NCBI GenBank assembly: GCA_964551475.1
Contig: CAZKCI010000039.1
Span: forward strand, 1 to 22,012
Reading direction: 5' to 3'
Source: CAZKCI01 sp964551475
Lineage (GTDB): Bacteria > Auribacterota > Erginobacteria > Erginobacterales > CAZKCI01
Length of the DNA: 22,012 nt
The position numbers were made by a program, and so were the translations under genes. This document shows, piece after piece, positions 13,979-20,988 of the stretch. The first letter of the stretch is position 1. Each line of letters begins with the position of its first letter. The notes under the pieces were generated by a model. It made no database searches, was not told where the DNA came from, and saw nothing but the letters and a program-made list of their open reading frames with translations.

Positions 13979-14958
13979 AAGAGCTTGATCTTGCGGAACC
14001 AGAGGAGGAGCAAAATTCCTCCCGCCATCATGACGCCCATCAGGATCCAGAAGCCCTCGATGGTCTCGCGCAGCGAGAGGGGAAACTGCACGTTCATCCC
14101 CCCGATCCCGGCGATCAGGGTCATCGGCATCATGATGGTCATGATCAAGGTCAGGACCTTCATCACCGAGTTCAGGCGGGAGGTCTGGCTGGAATGGTGG
14201 GCCTCGAGCAGGGACTCGCCCATCTCGCGCAGGTTGCCGACCAGCTCGGAGACGCGGGTGAAGTGGTCGTAGATATCCTTGAAATACATGATGGCGTCGC
14301 CGCTGATGAAGGAGATTTTCCCCTGGCAGATCTGGTAGAAGAGCTCGGTCTGGGGGAGGAGGACCTTGCGCATGGTCATCACGTTTTTCTTCATGGAGAG
14401 GATCCGCGGGAGCATCACCGGCCGCCGGCCGGCGAGGATCTCGTCCTCCAGCGTGTCCATCCGGTCGGTCAGGGTGTTGATGATTTCTATGTAGTTGTTG
14501 ACCATGGTGTCGAGGAGGCGGTAGAGGAGCGTGGAGGCACCGTGGTTCAGGAGCTTGCTTGACTTCCGGCAGATCTCCCGGTTCACGGTCACCGTCTTGA
14601 TGTGCCCCTGGTGGATGGTGAGGATGTAGTTGGGGCCGGCGAAGATGTCGATCTCCCGGATGTCGAGCGCTTGCTCCTCGCGCTTGGTCACGTAGTAGTA
14701 GACGGAGTGGAGGACGAGGAATATGTAGTCCTCCATGTCGTCGACCTTGGGAGAATTCTGGGGGGTGATGCAGTCGGCGATCAGGAGGGGGTGGAAGCGG
14801 AAGGGATCGTCGAGGAGGCTGTAATCCTCCGCGGCCGGGTCCTCCATGTCGATCCAGAGGAGTTTCTTGGGGTCCTTCAGCGCTGCTTCGATCTCGGCCA
14901 GGGTGAGATTCTCCTGGACGCGTTCGGTCGCCGGATCATAGAGGAAACTGGTGCGCAT
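13975..14958 (-). CDS. corA: CorA-family magnesium/divalent metal channel
   Basis: The 327-residue protein has a large cytoplasmic N-terminal domain (1-260) with a long stalk helix, followed by two C-terminal transmembrane helices (about 265-288 and 300-322). The selectivity-loop signature GMN is present (287-289 in GIGGMNVQFPL). The positively charged C-terminus (FRKIKLL) is typical. The pentamer moves Mg2+ or Co2+/Ni2+ across the inner membrane. The start ATG at 14958 follows GGGAGGGAAAA; a TTG at 14988 in the same frame lacks support. Overlap with the MlaE-like gene (ATGA) puts a metal channel at the head of a lipid-transport operon. Confidence 0.95.
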   Translation of the reverse strand: MRTSFLYDPATERVQENLTLAEIEAALKDPKKLLWIDMEDPAAEDYSLLDDPFRFHPLLIADCITPQNSPKVDDMEDYIFLVLHSVYYYVTKREEQALDIREIDIFAGPNYILTIHQGHIKTVTVNREICRKSSKLLNHGASTLLYRLLDTMVNNYIEIINTLTDRMDTLEDEILAGRRPVMLPRILSMKKNVMTMRKVLLPQTELFYQICQGKISFISGDAIMYFKDIYDHFTRVSELVGNLREMGESLLEAHHSSQTSRLNSVMKVLTLIMTIMMPMTLIAGIGGMNVQFPLSLRETIEGFWILMGVMMAGGILLLLWFRKIKLL

Positions 14959-15028
14959 GGTTTTTCCCTCCCGTTCCCAGTCAGTCAATTATGTCACGAT
15001 CGGGTTTCTGACTCCAGGAAAAGAAGGG

Positions 15029-15034
15029 TATAAT
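15029..15034 (+). promoter_or_regulatory. Possible -10 (TATAAT) for the cupin gene
   Basis: Perfect TATAAT at 15029-15034, but only a poor -35 (TTCTGA at 15006). It lies 18 bp before the upstream ATG of the cupin gene, so that ribosome site would be almost at the 5' end of the mRNA; the internal start at 15124 would have a normal leader. Confidence 0.45.
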
Positions 15035-15051
15035 CGCTCCAGGAGGATGAC

Positions 15052-15465
15052 ATGATTTTCGGCGCAACGATGCTCATGGCCGCGGCGCTTGCCGCCGCCC
15101 CCACTCCAACTCCGGGAGGAGACATGATCAGGAACGTGCTTCAGATGGCCCCGTACACCGACCCGGGTCCGGGAAGACTGAAGCTGGTGGACCAGCCCTA
15201 TCTGCTCATGATGCAGGCGGCTCTCAAGCCGGGGCAGATGGTCCACCAGCATAACGCCGATTCCAATGTCCATCTCCTCATCCTGGATGGCGAGGTGGTG
15301 ATCAATCTGGCCGGGAAGGACGTTCCGGCGAAAAAGGGGGACCTGGTCCCGGTCGCTCCGGGGATGTCGATGAACATCCAGAACCGCTCGGCGGCGAACG
15401 CCACCTTTCTCATCATCAAGACCCCCCATCCCCGGGAGCTGGGCAAAACGTCTTCGGTTTTGTAG
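15052..15465 (+). CDS. Small cupin-fold protein (start uncertain)
   Basis: A single-domain cupin with metal-binding-type histidines H65, H67 and H74 in GQMVHQHNADSNVHLLILDGEV. The usual glutamate of motif 1 is not in place. Motif 2 is KGDLVPVAPGMSMNIQN, lacking the usual histidine, so metal binding may be altered. Two starts have nearly identical contexts: ATG at 15052 after AGGAGGATGAC and ATG at 15124 after GGGAGGAGAC. The first adds a hydrophobic, signal-like leader (MIFGATMLMAAALAAAP) without positive charges; the second gives a normal 113-residue cytoplasmic cupin. The function is unknown. Confidence in the cupin fold is high; the start is undecided. Confidence 0.85.
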   Translation: MIFGATMLMAAALAAAPTPTPGGDMIRNVLQMAPYTDPGPGRLKLVDQPYLLMMQAALKPGQMVHQHNADSNVHLLILDGEVVINLAGKDVPAKKGDLVPVAPGMSMNIQNRSAANATFLIIKTPHPRELGKTSSVL

Positions 15466-15523
15466 TTGGTTCCTGCGTCTTAGCCACTCCGCGCCAAGCG
15501 CGGGGCGATCGTCCTTCGTTCCG

Positions 15524-17800
15524 TTAGTTATACCGCAGCGTCAGCTCCAGGTTCCCCGTGACAACGGCGGGGAAGGCGAGCTTCTTGAACAGCACCGCCA
15601 GGATCTCCTCCTGGCATTTCTTCCCCTGGAACTCCTTAACCTTCACTTCTGTCACAATCCCCTTTTCCACTTTCAGGGTCACCGTGACGCCGGCGAGCTC
15701 CCACTCCTGGAAACTCTTTTCCAGATCGCTCTTGATCGCCGCGATCAGCTTTTCCGTCTCTTCGAGCGTGATGCCCTTGGGCAGGCTGCCCCCCTCCAGG
15801 TAGACCTGGGGTTCGGTTTTGGTTTCGATCTGCGCTTTCTCTTCTCGGGCGACCAGTTTGTAGTGCGCGACGCCCGAACCCATGGGCGCGGCGGCGACGC
15901 CGGCAGCCAGCTGGGGTTGGCCCACCGCGTAATCGCTGACTCCCTGGGGCAAAGGCAGCGGCTGTTTCACCGTCACCGTCTCGCCGGTCGGGCGAACGAT
16001 GGTGTCCACCGCCACGAAGGAGGTGTACTCGGTCATCAGGTGGTAGGCCAGCCCGAGCTCGGTCACCGCGGCCGAGACGTCTTCGCCGGTGCGCCCGTAA
16101 TCGGAGAGACGGGCGATCCTCTCCCTCGCCCAGAGGTAGGGGAGGGCGGTGTTGGACCGGTCCTCGGCGGCGGGGGAGATCTCGATCCTCTTTTCATAGC
16201 CGCCGGAGGGGGTTTTGCCCGTGACCACGATCGCTCCCTTCGGCGAGCGATACTTCCCGAAGAGGACGAGGGGACGGGCGGCGAAGAGGTCGGGAAGCGA
16301 AGGGGGCTCGACGTCGTAGGCGTCGAAGCCGTCGCAGCGGACGCGGATGTCGGTGAGGAGAGGCGTCTCGATGTAGCGCCGGAAATCCTCCGCGACCGCC
16401 TGCGCCTCCGCTTCGTTCGTGGCCACGAACGGCTCTCCCCGCCCGGCCCGGGCGATCCCCTCGATCAGGTAGCGGTTGACCGAGGTCCCGATCCCGAAGG
16501 CGAAGAAGTTGGCCGCGCCGAGCTTTTCCCGGATCAGGTCGAAGACCTCTTTCTCCACCGTCACGTAGCCGTCGGTGGCGATGACCACCGTCCGGGAGAG
16601 GCCCTCCTGCTTAGAAAGGGCGAGCGCGCGGTTCAGCGCCGCGAGCATCTGAGTCCCCCCGCTCCCTTGCTGGGACTGGAGCATGGCGATCGCCTTGCGC
16701 TTGTTCTCCTCGTTTGCGGGCAGGGGCTTGTCCGCCAGAACGTCCGCTCCCCCGGAGAAGAACATCACGTTGAAATAGTCGCCCGTCTTGAGGCCGTCCA
16801 GAATCTCCCCGATCAGCTTTTGGGAAACGGAGAGGGGGAAGCCGTGCATCGAGCCGGAGACGTCGACGATGAAAAGATACTCCCGCGGGGGGACCATCTC
16901 GGCTTTGACCTGTTTCGGAGGCTCGACCATCAGGAGGAAATGGTTTTCCGTCTCTCCCGGATAGAGGAGGAGGCCGGAATGGATGGCCTCGCCCTGGAGG
17001 CTGTAGCGGAGGATGAAGTCGCGGTTGCCGCCGTTCTTCTCTTCGGGGTCGAGGGCGATGGACACATCGTTCGGCGACGGCCATTGCAGGGCGACCTTGT
17101 GAGAGGTCACCGAGACGGCGGAAAGGGGCATCCCGGCGTTGATCTCCGCCGCGAGTTTGAACTCGTACGGGGGTTCCTTCCCCTCGTGAAGGTAGGGCGA
17201 GACCGACCAGTTGTCCTGGCCTTTGAGATCCTCGGCCTTGCTCTCGCCGGTGAAGCGGGGGCCGACCACGGTGGGGAAGACGAACTCGTAGATCCCCTTT
17301 TCCGGGACCAGGAGCTCGGTGTATTTGACCAGCACCTCCACCCGGTCGCCGGGCATGATGTTGGCCACCTTCATCTGGAAGACGTTGGGGCGCTCCTGCT
17401 CGAGGAGCGAGGCGACCTTCCCCTCCTGCTTGGCGGTGTCGTAGATCTTCGCCGCCCGCCCCTTCTCCTCGATCGTCGCTTCGATCACCCGCTCCCCGAT
17501 GGTCATCCGCATGGCGTGGATGGCCGACTTCACTCCGAGGGGGAAGACATAGACCGCCTCGATCGTCTTCTCCCCGTCGTTCTTGTAGACCTGGGTGAGC
17601 TCGACCTCGGAGATGACCCCGGCGATGCCGACCTTGGCCTCGGTTTTCAAGAGAGGAAAGGCGTCCACGCCGGGGTCGCCCTGGACGAAGAAGTAGGGCG
17701 AGAGTTTCCCCTCGACGGTTTCCGTCTCCGCCGCCGCTCCGCCCGTCCCGGCTACCAGGGGGAGGGCCCCCGCCACCAACGCCCACAGCCATCTTTTCAT
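15524..17800 (-). CDS. Secreted VIT-VWA protein with AgmX/PglI-like C-terminal domain
   Basis: The 758-residue exported protein has a signal peptide 1-24. The VIT domain covers about 45-180, with the VYKNDGEKTIEAVYVFPL motif and YEFVFPTVVGPRF. The von Willebrand A domain spans about 305-480, with an intact metal site: D313, S315, S317 (DVSGSMHG) and D410 (ATDGYVT). The C-terminal 695-758 resembles the AgmX/PglI or TonB-type small domain (GVTVTLKVEKGIVTEVKV, then LAFPAVVTGNLELTLRY). The start at 17800 is chosen because AAGGAGTGGAAGAA and a signal peptide follow naturally; the reading to 17878 is not supported. An ECF-type promoter lies about 80 bp upstream. VIT-VWA proteins are thought to mediate envelope protein interactions; the exact role is unknown. 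Confidence 0.92.
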   Translation of the reverse strand: MKRWLWALVAGALPLVAGTGGAAAETETVEGKLSPYFFVQGDPGVDAFPLLKTEAKVGIAGVISEVELTQVYKNDGEKTIEAVYVFPLGVKSAIHAMRMTIGERVIEATIEEKGRAAKIYDTAKQEGKVASLLEQERPNVFQMKVANIMPGDRVEVLVKYTELLVPEKGIYEFVFPTVVGPRFTGESKAEDLKGQDNWSVSPYLHEGKEPPYEFKLAAEINAGMPLSAVSVTSHKVALQWPSPNDVSIALDPEEKNGGNRDFILRYSLQGEAIHSGLLLYPGETENHFLLMVEPPKQVKAEMVPPREYLFIVDVSGSMHGFPLSVSQKLIGEILDGLKTGDYFNVMFFSGGADVLADKPLPANEENKRKAIAMLQSQQGSGGTQMLAALNRALALSKQEGLSRTVVIATDGYVTVEKEVFDLIREKLGAANFFAFGIGTSVNRYLIEGIARAGRGEPFVATNEAEAQAVAEDFRRYIETPLLTDIRVRCDGFDAYDVEPPSLPDLFAARPLVLFGKYRSPKGAIVVTGKTPSGGYEKRIEISPAAEDRSNTALPYLWARERIARLSDYGRTGEDVSAAVTELGLAYHLMTEYTSFVAVDTIVRPTGETVTVKQPLPLPQGVSDYAVGQPQLAAGVAAAPMGSGVAHYKLVAREEKAQIETKTEPQVYLEGGSLPKGITLEETEKLIAAIKSDLEKSFQEWELAGVTVTLKVEKGIVTEVKVKEFQGKKCQEEILAVLFKKLAFPAVVTGNLELTLRYN

Positions 17801-17881
17801 TTCTTCCACTCCTTTTTCTCCCGGGCCGCATCTTCGCCCGGCGGTTTGGGCGCCGTCAAATCCCGCGCGCCTACCCAATAT

Positions 17882-17906
17882 GACGGATTAGCGCCCTAAA
17901 AGTTCC
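17882..17906 (-). promoter_or_regulatory. ECF sigma-type promoter for the VIT-VWA gene
   Basis: Reading the minus strand: -35 GGAACT(TTT) at 17906-17901, 15-bp spacer, -10 CGTCAT beginning at 17885. Motifs and spacing match those in front of the ECF sigma gene at 20988. The expected transcript starts about 75 bp before the ATG at 17800. Confidence 0.65.
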
Positions 17907-18000
17907 AAAATATATTTTGCGCCGTAACGGACCGGCCTCGCAGGGCGTCTCCGATGATGTATCATTTCTACGTTGGCCCGGGATGGCCCGGCTTCGCTTC

Positions 18001-18029
18001 CTATCCAGCTGCGTTCCCTATCCAGCTGC
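18001..18029. repeat. 12-bp direct repeat CTATCCAGCTGC
   Basis: Copies at 18001-18012 and 18018-18029 (17-bp period), just upstream of the toxin-antitoxin promoter. Contains CAGCTG palindromes; could be a regulator site or simple duplication. Confidence 0.6.
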
Positions 18030-18038
18030 AGTCGGGGA

Positions 18039-18067
18039 TTGACAGCATCGTCTGCGTTGTGTACATT
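18039..18067 (+). promoter_or_regulatory. Sigma-70 promoter of the RHH/RelE operon
   Basis: Perfect -35 TTGACA (18039-18044), 17-bp spacer, -10 TACATT (18062-18067). The antitoxin ATG at 18098 follows AGGAGG. Confidence 0.8.
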
Positions 18068-18079
18068 GTATTACACAAC
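18056..18079. promoter_or_regulatory. Operator for the RHH antitoxin
   Basis: Perfect 8-bp inverted repeat GTTGTGTA / TACACAAC with an 8-bp spacer, covering the -10 element. Ribbon-helix-helix antitoxins bind such sites as paired dimers, so this is the expected autoregulation site. Confidence 0.75.
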
Positions 18080-18097
18080 GATACAGGAGGAAGCCGC

Positions 18098-18316
18098 ATG
18101 AGCACAGCCATATCCATCCGCCTGCCGGACGACCTGGCCCGGGAACTCGACCAGATCGCGGGCGAAACCGAACGCCCCCGGTCGTTCCATGTCCAGAAAG
18201 CCTTGGAGTCGTACATCGAGGACTTCGCCGATGTCCAGGTCGCCCTGGACCGCCTGCGCGATCAGAAAGATCCCGCCGTCTCCAGCCGCGAGCTGAGGAA
18301 ATCCCTTGGCCTTTGA
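18098..18316 (+). CDS. Ribbon-helix-helix antitoxin
   Basis: The 72-residue protein begins with the RHH DNA-binding fold: strand TAISIRLPDDL (3-13), then helix ARELDQIAGE and the turn TERPRSFHVQKALESYIE (25-42). The charged C-terminus probably wraps the toxin. The start at 18098 follows AGGAGGAAGCC. A longer reading from 17954 would run through the promoter and operator and is rejected. It overlaps the toxin start by 11 bp. It should repress its own operon through the inverted repeat at 18056-18079. Confidence 0.9.
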   Translation: MSTAISIRLPDDLARELDQIAGETERPRSFHVQKALESYIEDFADVQVALDRLRDQKDPAVSSRELRKSLGL

Positions 18317-18560
18317 GATCGCCTACAAGAGGAGCGTGGAGAAGGATCTCTCCCGGCTCGGGCGGGCCGAAGCTCGTCGGGTTCTCGATTCGATCGAGAA
18401 AAAGCTCTCCGCCTCCGCGGACGAGTATCCGCTGCTCCGGGGAAAGTTCGCGGGCTTGCGGGAGCTCCGCTGGGGGGATTACCGGGTGATCTTCGCCGTC
18501 ATGGGGAAGCAGGCTCTGATCCTCCGGATCGGCCATCGGAGCCGGATCTACGATAAGTGA
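18306..18560 (+). CDS. RelE/ParE-superfamily toxin
   Basis: The 84-residue protein has the compact RelE fold: N-terminal FEIAYKRSVEKDLSRL, a two-helix hairpin, then KFAGLRELRWGDYRVIFAV and a final ILRIGHRSRIYDK strand. The LRELRWGDYRVIF motif and the terminal HR...Y are typical of RelE-type mRNA interferases acting on the ribosome. The start is TTG at 18306, with GAGG 7 bp upstream; no ATG is available in the N-terminal part. Its stop TGA overlaps the ATG of the flavin reductase gene as TGATG. Confidence 0.9.
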   Translation: MAFEIAYKRSVEKDLSRLGRAEARRVLDSIEKKLSASADEYPLLRGKFAGLRELRWGDYRVIFAVMGKQALILRIGHRSRIYDK

Positions 18561-19093
18561 TGAAGACGAGCCTCGCCCTGTCCCGCGTCTACCGCCTGCT
18601 CGAGTCGGGTCCGGTGGTTCTGCTCACCGCCGCCTGGCGGGGGCGGGCGAACGTCATGGCCATGTCCTGGCACACGATGATCGATTTCGAACCGCCTCTG
18701 GTCGGTTGCGTGGTCAGCGAACGGAACCACACCTTCAAGATTCTCCAAGCCACGAAGGAATGCGCGATCAACATACCGACCGTGGAGATCGCCGCGAAGG
18801 CGGTGAAGTGCGGGAACAGTTCGGGACGGGACGTGGACAAGTTTCAAGCCTTCCGCCTGACGCCCGTGCCCGCCTCCCATATCCGGGCGCCGCTGATCCA
18901 GGAGTGCTACGCCAGCCTCGAGTGCAAGGTCATCGACGCGCGGATGGCGGGGAGATACAACCTCTTCATTCTCGAGGTGGTCAAGGCTTGGATCGACCGC
19001 TCCCAGAAGCGCCCCCGGACGATCCATCATCTCGGGAAAGGCAGTTTCATGGTCGCCGGGCGGACGATCACACTCCCGTCCCGGATGAAGTAG
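18560..19093 (+). CDS. Flavin reductase-like, FMN-binding protein
   Basis: The 177-residue protein has the flavin reductase / flavoredoxin split-barrel fold. Typical features are NVMAMSWHTMIDFEPPLVGCVV (31-52; FMN contacts around the W-H-T-M stretch), HTFKILQATKECAINIPT (57-74) and a final basic segment. It would use FMN for electron transfer. The ATG shares its A with the RelE stop (TGATG), so it is translationally coupled to a toxin-antitoxin operon, which is unusual. A GTG one codon upstream is an alternative start. The frame stays open for 48 codons beyond its TAG. Confidence 0.9.
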   Translation: MKTSLALSRVYRLLESGPVVLLTAAWRGRANVMAMSWHTMIDFEPPLVGCVVSERNHTFKILQATKECAINIPTVEIAAKAVKCGNSSGRDVDKFQAFRLTPVPASHIRAPLIQECYASLECKVIDARMAGRYNLFILEVVKAWIDRSQKRPRTIHHLGKGSFMVAGRTITLPSRMK

Positions 19094-19256
19094 CATGGTT
19101 CGTCAGCGTCCTCGGCCAGGCGGTGTACTACCTCCATTTCGGTTTCGTTCCGGGTTCACGAGCCCCTGGTATCCTTCCGGGACGCCGAACGCAGCGTCTG
19201 GATCACCAAGGTCGGTCACTGGCGGGACGTCTATAGATAACGTAGGCAGTTGCCCT
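19094..19256. other. Non-genic gap with an open in-frame tail
   Basis: No complete gene is seen. After the flavin reductase TAG, the same frame continues open for 48 codons to a TAA at 19238; its second half, with SFRDAERSVWITKVGHWRDV, looks protein-like. It may be the remnant of a lost gene or domain, or chance. Confidence 0.4.
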
Positions 19257-19360
19257 TGTGGGAGGGGCGTCCTCGCCTGCCCCGATCACGATTACATGCA
19301 CATAAAAATCGGGGCCCCGATCCCTATCGGCTCGGATCGCGGCGAGACGCCGCTCCCACA
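19257..19360. repeat. REP-like modular element, copy 3 (with internal extra sequence)
   Basis: TGTGGGAG (19257) to CTCCCACA (19353-19360). It is longer than other copies (104 bp) because the central linker contains additional AT-rich sequence. On the minus strand hairpin 1 is GCGGCG-TCT-CGCCGC and hairpin 2 is GGGGC...GCCCC with a partly mismatched stem. Confidence 0.8.
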
Positions 19361-19385
19361 GAACAATCGCACAATCGGGAAGACG

Positions 19386-20249
19386 CTAGAGAATCTCGAT
19401 CCGGAGACGGAGGGTTTCCTGATCGGAGGGGGGAGGCGGGGGAGAGGCTTTGTCGAGTTCGCCGATGCGGCCGAGCTCCTGCAGGAAATCGTTGTAGCGG
19501 GACAGAGGGATTTCCACATCCACGGACGCGGGAGATTCCGACCCTCCGCCGACTGCCGGGGCGATCCGCTCTCCGCCCATCCGGCGCGCGATTCCGGCGA
19601 TCTGACCGGAAACGTCCGGTTTCGTCCCCGGTTCGGCCATCCTTTTCGCGACTACCAGCCCTGAGGCGGCCGGCGCTTCCGTCTTCTCCTCCAATCCGAG
19701 TGATGGCACGGCCGCGCGGACGACCGGCGCTTGATCCGGGACAGACAATCTCAGGCGGACCGGCGGCGCGGCCGCGTATCTCATCGCCGTCGCCGCCTCG
19801 CGCGTTTCTCCCACGCTCTTCAGTGCGAACGCATCGGCCGCCTTCGCCTTCTCTTCCTGTCGGAATACCATTTTCGCCGATGGAGCGGCGGGCGGACGAT
19901 AGAGGGCCGGCTCCTCGCGGGCGACGGCGTAGATGAGCAAAACCGCCGCGGCCGCCGCCGCGACTTCGAGGGGGATCTTGATCCAGGACGGTCCGGAGAA
20001 GATCCGTTTCCACCGCGCCGCCGGGCGGGGGCGCTCCAAGCGGGCGTGGACTCGTTCCAGGAAATCCCCCGTCGCCCGGACGCGGGCGAGGCCGGCCACG
20101 ACCTTCTCGCCGTCGGCGAGAGAAGCCATCTCCCGCGCGCAGTCCGGGCAGGCCTGGAGATGCGCCTCCACCCGCGCCCGGTCCTGTGTCGCGAGCTTTC
20201 CATCGCGAAAAGCGGCGAGGAGTTTTTCAATGTCCCGGCAGTTGTTCAT
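19386..20249 (-). CDS. Zinc-finger anti-sigma factor
   Basis: The 287-residue membrane anti-sigma factor has an N-terminal cytoplasmic zf-HC2 domain with H30-x3-C34-x2-C37 (EAHLQACPDCAREM) and an upstream C4. One transmembrane helix spans about 91-109. The periplasmic part is Ala/Pro-rich and ends in VDVEIPLSRYNDFLQELGRIGEL and a beta-rich tail, possibly the sensory region. It is downstream of the ECF sigma gene on the same strand and should hold that sigma factor inactive until a signal, perhaps redox or zinc-linked, releases it. The start ATG at 20249 has only a weak ribosome site; the GTG at 20273 lies in a repeat array. Confidence 0.9.
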   Translation of the reverse strand: MNNCRDIEKLLAAFRDGKLATQDRARVEAHLQACPDCAREMASLADGEKVVAGLARVRATGDFLERVHARLERPRPAARWKRIFSGPSWIKIPLEVAAAAAAVLLIYAVAREEPALYRPPAAPSAKMVFRQEEKAKAADAFALKSVGETREAATAMRYAAAPPVRLRLSVPDQAPVVRAAVPSLGLEEKTEAPAASGLVVAKRMAEPGTKPDVSGQIAGIARRMGGERIAPAVGGGSESPASVDVEIPLSRYNDFLQELGRIGELDKASPPPPPSDQETLRLRIEIL

Positions 20250-20260
20250 TGTTTCTTGCT

Positions 20261-20288
20261 GCTCACTGCTCACTGGTTACTGATCACT
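20261..20288. repeat. Four 7-bp units (GCTCACT, GCTCACT, GGTTACT, GATCACT)
   Basis: Read on the minus strand these are AGTGATC, AGTAACC, AGTGAGC, AGTGAGC, the same word family as at 1411-1438 and 10234-10247. The array ends 11 bp before the anti-sigma ATG. Confidence 0.85.
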
Positions 20289-20297
20289 GTTATCCCC

Positions 20298-20359
20298 GTG
20301 GGAGCGGCGTCTCGCCGCGATCCGGGTCGTCCTGGATCGGGGCTGGAAGCCCCTCCCAC
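20298..20359. repeat. REP-like modular element, copy 4
   Basis: GTGGGAG (20298) to CTCCCAC (20353-20359). Hairpin 1 is GCGGCG-TCT-CGCCGC, the linker contains GATCC...GGATC, and hairpin 2 is GGGGCT-GGA-AGCCCC. It lies between the sigma and anti-sigma genes. Confidence 0.9.
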
Positions 20360-20379
20360 CTCGAGCAAGTTGATATCCC

Positions 20380-20967
20380 CTATAGCTGCTCCTTGAGCTT
20401 TTCTCTCATCCGTTCCCGCGCCCGAAAAAGCTTCGATTTCACCGTCCCCAGATTATAACCGGTCGCCGCCGCCACCTCTTCATAAGGCAGCCCTTCGATC
20501 TCTCTGAGAACGAGAACCATCCTCAGCGACTTCGGGAGCGAGTCGATCGCCTGCTGGATGATCTTCTCCCTTTCCCCTCGTTCCGCCTGCCGCCGCGGGG
20601 AGAGTGTTTCGTCGCCGATCTCCCGCGGTCTTTCCTCGCTCTCCGGGTCGTCCGGCTGGCTCAAGGACACCGACCGCTGGCGGAAGCGGAAGGCCAGCGA
20701 ACGCCGCCAGCTCAAGCTTGCGTTGACCGCGATCCGGTAGAGCCAGGTCGAGAAAGCGGAACCGGAACGGAAGCCGTTGAGCGACCGGTAGGCCTTGACG
20801 AAGACCTCCTGCGCGCAGTCGTCGGCCTCCGCGTAGTTCCCGAGGAGCCGGTAGCAGAGGTTGACGGTGCGGTCCTGATGCCGCAAGACCAGGCGGTCGA
20901 AAGCGGCCGTCTCCCCCGCCTGGAAGGCCCGGACCAGCGCCGCGTCATCCGGAAAGCCGTCGTCCAC
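20380..20967 (-). CDS. ECF RNA polymerase sigma factor (RpoE-like)
   Basis: The 195-residue sigma-70 group 4 protein has region 2 with DDAALVRAFQAGETAAFDRLV, NLCYRLLGNYAEADDCAQEVFVKAYRSL and FSTWLYRIAVN, and region 4 with LPKSLRMVLVLREIEGLPYEEVA and the recognition helix TGYNLGTVKSKLFRARERM. Between them is a polar linker. The start is taken as GTG at 20967, with GAGGGG upstream, because an ECF-type -10 directly abuts the in-frame ATG at 20988, so the autoregulated transcript would begin after that ATG. The ATG at 20988 remains possible from another promoter. It is followed by its anti-sigma factor. Confidence 0.9.
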   Translation of the reverse strand: MDDGFPDDAALVRAFQAGETAAFDRLVLRHQDRTVNLCYRLLGNYAEADDCAQEVFVKAYRSLNGFRSGSAFSTWLYRIAVNASLSWRRSLAFRFRQRSVSLSQPDDPESEERPREIGDETLSPRRQAERGEREKIIQQAIDSLPKSLRMVLVLREIEGLPYEEVAAATGYNLGTVKSKLFRARERMREKLKEQL

Positions 20968-20988
20968 CGTTTTCAGCCCCTCGCTCAT

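Noticed and set aside
15489..15503. Terminator after the cupin gene (CCGCGC-CAA-GCGCGG)
   Set aside because: Short stem with no following T-tract on either strand; not enough to call.
15863..17899. 678-codon plus-strand ORF opposite the VIT-VWA gene
   Set aside because: Antisense shadow with biased, low-complexity composition; the minus strand has intact VIT and VWA motifs.
17954..18097. Longer RHH antitoxin starting at 17954
   Set aside because: It would translate through the promoter and operator; the ATG at 18098 has a strong ribosome site and starts the RHH fold.
19095..19664. 189-codon plus-strand ORF
   Set aside because: Runs through the REP-like element and the antisense of the anti-sigma gene; Arg/Pro/Ser-rich with no protein-like pattern.
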